16,900 bases of DNA from Methanospirillum hungatei (GTDB lineage Archaea; Halobacteriota; Methanomicrobia; Methanomicrobiales; Methanospirillaceae), in assembly GCF_020216685.1 (NCBI RefSeq), contig NZ_JAIWNS010000120.1:1-16900 (forward strand), read 5' to 3'. The position numbers were made by a program, and so were the translations under genes. Within the stretch, counting starts at the first letter, position 1. The number at the start of each line of letters is the position of its first letter. The notes beneath the pieces are model-generated. The model worked only from the letters and a program-made list of their open reading frames with translations. It ran no database searches and was not told the DNA's origin. Of the stretch, positions 9,173 to 14,220 are shown piece by piece.

Positions 9173-10345
9173 TCAGCTCGGATTTTTCAGATTCGTGGAT
9201 GGGAACGAACGCAATCTAGTCTTTGGAAATATTCCCATATTTTCTGCTTCTCTGCATTCCCATTGAGGAGAAACCAGAATCCCGTTTTCCAGGTAATTAT
9301 GCGCCACACATCCGGTTCGGCATTGTTTTGCATGAATACAAGAGCCACAGATACCGGGGTATTCATACACGTTCTCAAGATCTTTTCTGAGTGTTTGAAT
9401 GATAGGATTATTCATCCAAATATCTTTAATACTATCTATTCCAAGTTTCCCATACACAAGTTCCGGGATCGTTTGGCCTATTCCGCATAGAGCAATCTCT
9501 CCAGTGCCAAGAATTCCAAGAACATTTAAAACACCGCAATCACCGACATATCCCTTTCGAACCCGTAGATCTGAAAGAGAGGTCAAAGCCAGTGGTGTTA
9601 GAAAAATCAGGCTTATGGTAGATGATGGACGTAATGTTTTGCTAATATATTCTGATAATTCCAGAATATCAGTAAGATTTAGCGTTTCACCTCGTTCATT
9701 CATCTGTATTCCTCTTCCTGATTTAATAAACGGATTGAATTTCACAGATGCTGCACCGTGCTCTGTTGCAAGTTTAACTAAATCAGCCATCTGATCCCGA
9801 TTATTCTTATGCACTGCCATGATTACCTGACAATTTGTATATCCAGCCTCAACAAGTGCATCAAGTCCGTCTAATGCCTTCTGAAAGGCTCCTTTTTTTC
9901 CACGAAATTGATCATGTATATCAGGTACTGGTGAATCAAGGCTGATCGTAATAAAATCTACCTTATCTCCTTCTTTCATGAATTGTGCCAGTTCAGGTGT
10001 GATGAGGGTCCCATTAGTCTCCATACTCAAACGCAGACCTTCCGAATGGAGATATGACACAACATCCTGAAACTGTGGATGAAGCATAGGTTCTCCCCCG
10101 GTAAGCTTTGCACCACACAGGCCCAGTTCTTTTGCTTCCTGAACTGCTTTTTTTAACAGATTCAAAGGGATATATGCTCCATGAACCTGATTATCGGATG
10201 CATAGCTGGGATCTATCCAGCAATGTTTACATCTGAGATTGCATCCTGAAGTGAGGTACAGAAAAAAAAAAAAAAGGGGTGGAACTCCTTCAGGCAGATT
10301 GATCTCTTTTTGCTCTGATATCATCTGGTTTTCACATGAGGTCAT
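9173..10345 (-). CDS. scmF: Radical SAM/SPASM peptide-modifying protein, ScmF type
   Basis: The 390-residue protein has the radical SAM CxxxCxxC motif in LTSGCNLRCKHCWIDP (Cys35, 39, 42), the SAM-binding KLTGGEP stretch (about 81-86), and a C-terminal SPASM region with CGVLNVLG, ALCGIG, ICGSCIHAKQCRTGC and WECREAE, which would hold auxiliary iron-sulfur clusters. The LYLTSGCNLRCKHCWIDP and AKLTGGEPMLHP strings match what I recall of ScmF of the SynChlorMet cassette. I choose ATG 10345: GGAGAGG (10355-10361) sits nine bases upstream, and the start overlaps the end of the scmE-type gene by 14 bp. A TTG at 10363 is in frame but would contain that ribosome site. Codons 25-29 include a run of 14 T in the coding strand. 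The likely job is cross-linking or other modification of the Cys/Gly/Ala core peptides; the reaction is not known. Confidence 0.88.
   Translation of the reverse strand: MTSCENQMISEQKEINLPEGVPPLFFFFLYLTSGCNLRCKHCWIDPSYASDNQVHGAYIPLNLLKKAVQEAKELGLCGAKLTGGEPMLHPQFQDVVSYLHSEGLRLSMETNGTLITPELAQFMKEGDKVDFITISLDSPVPDIHDQFRGKKGAFQKALDGLDALVEAGYTNCQVIMAVHKNNRDQMADLVKLATEHGAASVKFNPFIKSGRGIQMNERGETLNLTDILELSEYISKTLRPSSTISLIFLTPLALTSLSDLRVRKGYVGDCGVLNVLGILGTGEIALCGIGQTIPELVYGKLGIDSIKDIWMNNPIIQTLRKDLENVYEYPGICGSCIHAKQCRTGCVAHNYLENGILVSPQWECREAENMGIFPKTRLRSFPSTNLKNPS
10262..10275. repeat. 14-base A/T homopolymer inside the scmF-type gene
   Basis: Fourteen consecutive A on the plus strand (T in the coding strand), followed by GGGG, encode four phenylalanines just before the radical SAM cluster motif. 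A change of one or two bases would shift the frame before any catalytic residue is made. Such a run is prone to replication or transcription slippage. Confidence 0.95.
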
Positions 10346-11477
10346 GATACTCTGCCTCTCCAATTATATATCGGTAACAGGTGTATGGGTCAATTGCATT
10401 CAGTTTATTCTTTATGGCCATGACTAATGCCGGGCAGCCTCCAGCACAATAACCGGTGTACGCACAGTCAGAACAGGTCGGAAGAGATGAGAGTGGAATT
10501 TCTCTTCGGTATCGTAATGCGTTTATTGCAGGTGAATGGAGCCATGCCTCCTTTATGGGATGCATTCCGGCTACACCCATAACCAGAGTTGGAAGCATAT
10601 TACAGGGGACCATAGTACCATCATGAAGAATCGCCATTTTTGAGAAGACTCCTCCACATGAGCATAATGTGCCTCTTCCTGGAATACCGGTCTTTCCTTC
10701 CCTGCGATGCTGGTCAATCTCATCAACCATGTCTGCCATAGCTAATGGACCAGCCTGAGCACTGATGACATTCCCATATTGCTCATTTAATTCACGTAAT
10801 ATTTTCATGGCTTTCTTCCGCTGGTCAGGTGATAATAAGATATTATCTCCATGGCATCGTGCAGTCCCCATAGGTTCGGCTTCATTTGTTGAGAATCCAG
10901 GTAGTCCTATATCACAAATGAGAAGTCTGGCGATATTCTCCAGATCATCAATATTATGCCGGTTTAACGTTACCCGTACCGTTGCTGGAAGTCCATGTTG
11001 AACAATGAGACGAAGTGCATGGATTGCGCGGTCAAAACTCTGTGGAGGTCTTGATAAATCATGAATGCCGGCATGTGAACCATCAATAGAGATTTGAATA
11101 TAATCAAGTCGAATTCTCCGTTTACCAATGAGTAACTGCTGTATTGTCTCTTCCGTAATCAGTGTACCATTTGAAAGGATACTGTATCGCATTCGATTCT
11201 CGATAACCGAATCAATAATGTCAAAGATGTCCTTTCTGGTAAAAACCTCACCGCCGGAGAGTATGACACGCTGGACAGCAAGACTTCCTAGCTCATAGAG
11301 GATTATTTTCCATTTTTCAAAAGGCAAATCCTTTTTTTGAATCATGCTGTCAGCATAAAAGCAATACGCACATGAAAGATTACATCTCCCGGTTATTTCG
11401 AGATCGACCGAATACGGCGTTTTGGATGTTCCAATTGGCGGGATAGTAAGGTCCCAGTATGGCTTATGAGTATTCAT
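10332..11477 (-). CDS. scmE: Radical SAM/SPASM peptide-modifying protein, ScmE type
   Basis: The 381-residue protein carries CxxxCxxC in ITGRCNLSCAYC (Cys32, 36, 39), a SAM-binding VILSGGEVF stretch in which the usual GGEP proline is valine, and NRMRYSILSNGTLIT. Its C-terminal SPASM domain includes LCSCGGVFSKMAILHDGT, MVPCNM, CSDCAYTGYCAGGCPAL and a final TCYRY cysteine. The SVDLEITGRCNL, ENRMRYSILSNGTLIT and DIGLPGFSTN strings fit the ScmE family of the SynChlorMet cassette as I remember it. ATG 11477 overlaps the stop of the PqqD-like gene (ATGA), and the 3' end overlaps the next radical SAM gene. It is expected to act on the leader-bound precursor with the PqqD-like protein as guide. Whether the two radical SAM enzymes act on different residues or different precursors cannot be read from the sequence. 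Confidence 0.88.
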   Translation of the reverse strand: MNTHKPYWDLTIPPIGTSKTPYSVDLEITGRCNLSCAYCFYADSMIQKKDLPFEKWKIILYELGSLAVQRVILSGGEVFTRKDIFDIIDSVIENRMRYSILSNGTLITEETIQQLLIGKRRIRLDYIQISIDGSHAGIHDLSRPPQSFDRAIHALRLIVQHGLPATVRVTLNRHNIDDLENIARLLICDIGLPGFSTNEAEPMGTARCHGDNILLSPDQRKKAMKILRELNEQYGNVISAQAGPLAMADMVDEIDQHRREGKTGIPGRGTLCSCGGVFSKMAILHDGTMVPCNMLPTLVMGVAGMHPIKEAWLHSPAINALRYRREIPLSSLPTCSDCAYTGYCAGGCPALVMAIKNKLNAIDPYTCYRYIIGEAEYHDLM

Positions 11478-11764
11478 TCATCAAACCTGCACAGATATTC
11501 ATCACCAAGTCCGATGATAAATTCATGGATATCCTGTAAGACTTCTTCTTTATGTGGAAGACCTGTACATCGACTTTTCAGATGCTCATAGATCTCCTCT
11601 TCCGTGTGGGGGTTTTCAAGATATTGCCAAATCAAGATGCCAATTTTATTTATGATAGTGCTGTTATCAGTATCCGGATTGTACAATAGTGCGTCGTTTT
11701 CTGTCTCAATTCTTAATGAAACAACCGGTTGAGCCTGGTATCGTAAGATGGTATCAGAACACAT
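11474..11764 (-). CDS. scmD: PqqD-like RiPP recognition element, ScmD type
   Basis: This 96-residue protein has the PqqD/RRE winged-helix pattern: a beta segment (RIETENDALLYNPDTDN), then TIINKIGILIWQYLENPHTEEEIYEHL, then a C-terminal helix ending in FIIGLGDEYL. PqqD-like proteins bind the leader of the precursor and deliver it to the radical SAM enzyme. ATG 11764 is preceded by GAGGAG, and its stop overlaps the start of the scmE-type gene. It follows precursor 1 by about 100 bp containing a 12-bp hairpin. By position and fold it is the ScmD counterpart of the SynChlorMet cassette; the symbol rests on fold and neighbourhood more than on sequence identity. Confidence 0.82.
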   Translation of the reverse strand: MCSDTILRYQAQPVVSLRIETENDALLYNPDTDNSTIINKIGILIWQYLENPHTEEEIYEHLKSRCTGLPHKEEVLQDIHEFIIGLGDEYLCRFDE

Positions 11765-11793
11765 AACTCCTCTTATGAAAAAAATTTTTTTCT

Positions 11794-11833
11794 GGTTTTG
11801 TCAAAATGATAAACCTACATCTTTGACAAAACC
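11794..11833 (-). terminator. 12-bp perfect hairpin between precursor 1 and the modification genes
   Basis: GGTTTTGTCAAA (11794-11805) and TTTGACAAAACC (11822-11833) form a perfect 12-bp stem with a 16-base loop. In the minus-strand direction the stem is followed by AG, seven A and then seven T (11791 down to 11778). It lies between the precursor stop and the ribosome site of the PqqD-like gene. It fits a partial terminator or a processing/stability hairpin that would leave precursor mRNA in excess over the enzyme mRNA. Confidence 0.6.
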
Positions 11834-11863
11834 CTCTTTCCTTAATGTTAGAACCAAAAATGT

Positions 11864-12133
11864 TTAATCAGTCCCGCCTGCATGACAATTTGTTGCGACG
11901 GCGCCCCCTGCGGGTTTACATCCAGTTGATGCTGCCCCACCGGTTCTACAGGATGTTGCAGCAGCACCACCAGCAGTACAGGTTCCTATCGCGGCTGCCC
12001 CCACACCAAGACATTCAAGTCGGTTTTCATCATCACTTCCTTCTCCTCCGGATACATGCTCAAGATCCTTGTCATCGAGTTTTGACCCAGTAGGTTTTTC
12101 ATACGGCTCCTTGCCTGACTCTGTGTCGGACAT
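11864..12133 (-). CDS. RiPP precursor peptide 1 (five-Cys Gly/Ala repeat core)
   Basis: The 89-residue peptide has a 30-residue leader ending DLEHVSGG, a classic double-glycine site with hydrophobic residues at -4 and -7. The core follows from Glu31. Cys lie at 41, 52, 62, 72 and 83 (spacing 11, 10, 10, 11), each followed by a Gly/Ala repeat: CLGVGAAAIGT, CTAGGAAATS, CRTGGAASTG, CKPAGGAVATN, CHAGGTD. The leader closely matches that of the divergent precursor (about 20 of the first 33 residues identical). The gene heads the minus-strand operon of PqqD-like, radical SAM and C39 exporter genes. There is no ribosome site, but a TTTTAAAT box is centred about 28 bp before ATG 12133, as expected for a leaderless archaeal mRNA. 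Thioether cross-links from Cys to the Gly/Ala residues are a plausible modification, but this is inference. I cannot name a known product. Confidence 0.88.
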   Translation of the reverse strand: MSDTESGKEPYEKPTGSKLDDKDLEHVSGGEGSDDENRLECLGVGAAAIGTCTAGGAAATSCRTGGAASTGCKPAGGAVATNCHAGGTD

Positions 12134-12152
12134 AAATTTTTTTTAGGACAAT

Positions 12153-12171
12153 CGATAATTTAAAAGTATCG
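12153..12171 (-). promoter_or_regulatory. TATA box of precursor 1 inside a CGATA/TATCG dyad
   Basis: On the minus strand CTTTTAAATTA forms a TATA-like box centred near 12161, about 28 bp before the start codon. It is bracketed by CGATA and TATCG arms (12153-12157 and 12167-12171) with nine bases between them, so a repressor bound there would block TATA-binding protein. Confidence 0.45.
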
Positions 12172-12380
12172 TGGCTGTTCTATGAATGATGCTTATCAAT
12201 AATAAATGATTAATTGAGCGAGAATTTTATTTTTCATAATTAATTCGTACAATAAGGTAAGAATTTTGATCCAATCATTTTCCAGGAATATAATTAAATT
12301 TTGGATGCCTAGAATCCATTATTTCAGGTAATTTTAGATTGAATATATATTTCTCTAGAGATTGCCTTAATGTTCGACAT

Positions 12381-12394
12381 ATAGAAATATCTAT
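12381..12394 (+). promoter_or_regulatory. Possible promoter of precursor 2 with an ATAGA/TCTAT dyad
   Basis: ATAGA-AATA-TCTAT forms a small inverted repeat around an AAATAT box, centred about 32 bp before ATG 12420. No ribosome site precedes that ATG, so a leaderless transcript is likely here too. A 10-bp palindrome TCTCTAGAGA lies further upstream at 12352-12361 and could be another regulator site. The region is A/T-rich, so both are tentative. Confidence 0.3.
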
Positions 12395-12419
12395 TAGTTC
12401 ATATTTCATAATTACATTC

Positions 12420-12629
12420 ATGGCCGAAGAAAAAGGTGAGCATGAGTCCTATGAGAAACCCACGGTTTCTAAAATAGATGACAAAGAACTTGATAATGTC
12501 TCTGGTGGAGAAGGATCTGAAAATCTAATAGGACAATGCATCTATGCCGGAGCAGCTGCAGTTACTTCATGCAAAACTGGGGGTGCAGCTGCACATGCAT
12601 GCAAGACGGGTGGTGCTGCAGTTAATTGA
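12420..12629 (+). CDS. RiPP precursor peptide 2 (three-Cys Gly/Ala repeat core)
   Basis: The 69-residue peptide is homologous to precursor 1. The leader again is exactly 30 residues and ends ELDNVSGG, sharing the YEKPT, SK, DDK and VSGGEGS blocks. The core has Cys at 40, 51 and 61 with repeats CIYAGAAAVTS, CKTGGAAAHA and CKTGGAAVN. I place the start at ATG 12420, since it aligns with the start of precursor 1; the frame stays open further upstream (to about 12339), but that part is unlike precursor 1. The gene is divergent from the operon and has no modification or export genes of its own, so it presumably uses the same enzymes and exporter. The shorter three-repeat core suggests gain or loss of repeat units after duplication. 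A hairpin with a T run follows the gene. Confidence 0.87.
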   Translation: MAEEKGEHESYEKPTVSKIDDKELDNVSGGEGSENLIGQCIYAGAAAVTSCKTGGAAAHACKTGGAAVN

Positions 12630-12992
12630 TGAAATAAAGATGGAATAATAATATTACATCTTTTACGAAAGTTTCCGGATATGGAAGACAAATATCCGAA
12701 CTAACACATTATTTTTTATTAAATTGTGTGCTGTTTTTAGTTCCTGATTCCTTTTGATGGATGTAAAAAACCCATGTAATCCAGATCCTATGGGAGACCA
12801 ATAATGAACCCCACAGAGTGAGTAGATATAGGATTCAGAGTTACGTCATAAGAGATATAAGGAAGGAGGACACTATTGAGAATCGGTCTTCATATGGATT
12901 ATATATGATATTAATTATCGATAAAATTGAAATTTAAGGTTAGTATACTGTTTTCAGACACTATGTGATAAAACGCGGACCCGGACCCATTT
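12630..12992. other. Non-coding stretch between precursor 2 and the ywbE remnant
   Basis: After the hairpin and T run nothing gene-like is visible on either strand. From 12795 onward the sequence is the right copy of the flanking repeat. No promoter or RNA gene is clearly supported. Confidence 0.5.
12676..12717 (+). terminator. Hairpin and T run after precursor 2
   Basis: CGGATAT (12676-12682) and ATATCCG (12692-12698) form a 7-bp stem with a 9-base loop, extendable by GTT/AAC across a 2-base bulge. A run of six T follows at 12712-12717. The hairpin starts 46 bp after the stop codon and is a reasonable end for this one-gene transcript. Confidence 0.5.
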
Positions 12993-13043
12993 TCAGGGCT
13001 TATCCGGATGAATAAAACAAACCCTGCCGATCTGACCAGAAGT
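12795..13043 (+). repeat. Right copy of the diverged ~250-bp direct repeat
   Basis: This copy aligns by eye with 3022-3270 in the same orientation. Shared blocks include AGACCAATAATGAA (12795-12808), TATTGAGAATCG, TTCATATG followed by ATTATAT, and an exact 22-base block at 12918-12939. Its right-hand 50 bp code for the last residues of the ywbE-type gene on the minus strand, so the repeat includes that gene's 3' end and about 200 bp beyond it. The two copies bracket the whole peptide cluster. Confidence 0.65.
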
Positions 13044-13279
13044 GGGCCTGACTTTTATCCCATGGGGATGAACTGATGAACTGATGAACCAGTAAGAATC
13101 TCCCTGACGATTCCCCGAGTTTTCTTACCAGTTCGCTGATCCTGTTTCAAAATAATATCTACAGAGAGACCGGGTTTGATGGATTGTCGCTTTGTTCCAT
13201 CCCGGTCATTCGTACTTTTTATATCGCTCACCTGTAACACCTGATGTATCGTGTGGAGATCATATTCAGAAATCTCCAT
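12993..13279 (-). pseudogene. ywbE: YwbE-family protein gene, frameshifted by an 8-bp tandem repeat
   Basis: From ATG 13279 the frame encodes the YwbE/DUF2196 signature SIKPGLSVDIILKQDQRTGK followed by KTRGIVREILTGSSVH. It then leaves the family pattern and stops at 13055, giving 74 residues. Removing one 8-bp copy of the GATGAACT repeat at 13067-13090 restores the expected ending HPHGIKVRPTSGQIGRV, with a natural stop at 12993-12995 and 92 residues in all. So the gene is intact except for one extra repeat unit. YwbE is a small conserved protein of unknown function. The N-terminal 30 or so residues before the signature are longer than in many family members. The state could be a true null allele, a switchable one or a sequencing error. 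Confidence 0.8.
13067..13090. repeat. Three-copy 8-bp tandem repeat in ywbE
   Basis: GATGAACT, GATGAACT and GATGAACC lie in tandem. Two copies keep the ywbE frame open and three break it, so slippage at this site would switch the C-terminal half of the protein on or off. Confidence 0.85.
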
Positions 13280-13399
13280 TCTCTTCGATGTCCATAAACA
13301 AAAAATCTTCTACAAAACCATCACCTGGACTCAGCATATCCTTGTATACCTTACAGGATAAGTACTCACTAATCCGACCGGATTCCTATAGGAGGCACT

Positions 13400-13995
13400 A
13401 TGACACAAACTAGTGAAACGGGATCACTGATCGTCTCTGAAATTACTGCAAATCCTGCACCCCTCGGGCTTCTGGGTTTTGGTATGACAACTGTCCTGCT
13501 TAATCTGCATAATGCCGGGTTATTCACCCTGGGCTCCATGATTCTGGCGATGGGATTATGCTATGGAGGGACTGCCCAGATTATTGCAGGACTTATGGAA
13601 TGGAAGAAGAATAATACCTTTGGCATGACTGCTTTTCTCTCCTACGGGCTTTTCTGGATATCCCTCGTGATGCTGCTCCTGTTACCGGCAGCAGATCTGA
13701 TAGACGGAACCGGAGGCAATATCGCCATGGCTTCATACCTCATCATGTGGGGCATCTTCACAGGAATTATGTTATCGGGACATTACGACTAAATAAGGCA
13801 TTACAATTTGTCTTTGGATCCCTGACTCTTCTATTCTTCCTCCTCGCACTTGGGGATATCACCGGGATTGAGATCATTACACAGATTGCAGGGATAGAAG
13901 GAATTATCTGCGGGTTTTCAGCAATCTACACCGGACTAGCCCAGGTTCTGAATGAAGTGTACGGAAAGGTTATCTGGCCGGTATGGCCCGTTTAA
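13400..13995 (+). pseudogene. Acetate uptake transporter (GPR1/FUN34/YaaH family), single-base frameshift
   Basis: The first frame (ATG 13400, stop 13790-13792) encodes the family signature [12 protein letters not shown] and about four membrane helices. The next part, in the +1-shifted frame, continues with [27 protein letters not shown] and ends at 13995. Adding one A near 13780 (GGACATTA to GGAACATTA) joins them into a 198-residue, six-helix protein of normal family length. Members move acetate or succinate with protons, and some in bacteria carry ammonium or other small acids. AGGAGG at 13390-13395 gives a good ribosome site. A methanogen could use it for acetate assimilation. As written the gene is broken, either a real inactivating deletion or an assembly error. 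It lies next to another frameshifted gene (ywbE). Confidence 0.85.
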
Positions 13996-14110
13996 CTTAA
14001 ATTTTCATTCCCGATGAAATCTGTAATTTTATCAGATATTCTAGATTATTAATGATTACCGGATTTACTTCTCCATACCGGCTATGTACACTCACTTTTC
14101 ATTAATTGCG

Positions 14111-14119
14111 TATAATTTT
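14111..14119 (+). promoter_or_regulatory. TATA-like box of the SLC13 transporter gene
   Basis: TATAATTTT would place the transcription start near 14140, giving an mRNA leader of about 80 bases before the chosen start at 14221. A GGGAGG at 14146-14151 is too far from either ATG to be an ordinary ribosome site. Confidence 0.3.
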
Positions 14120-14220
14120 GACAGTATCTTTTCCCGGTTTTATTGGGGAGGGATCTCGTTACTACAATGAATACCTATTTAAAGAGCTATCTACAATGTG
14201 AGACTATATCAGGAAATGAA

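Noticed and set aside
9399..9794. A 131-codon plus-strand frame
   Set aside because: It is antisense to the conserved radical SAM gene and has no recognisable domain or ribosome site.
10346..10363. TTG start for the scmF-type gene six codons upstream
   Set aside because: The GGAGAGG ribosome site lies inside these codons and is well placed for the ATG at 10345.
11845..12093. An 82-codon plus-strand frame opposite precursor 1
   Set aside because: It is the antisense of the Gly/Ala/Cys repeat region; its His/Gln/Pro-rich product is what the complement of such codons gives.
12339..12419. Upstream extension of precursor 2 by 27 residues
   Set aside because: The extension does not match precursor 1, whose leader aligns with the ATG at 12420, and it would cover the likely promoter.
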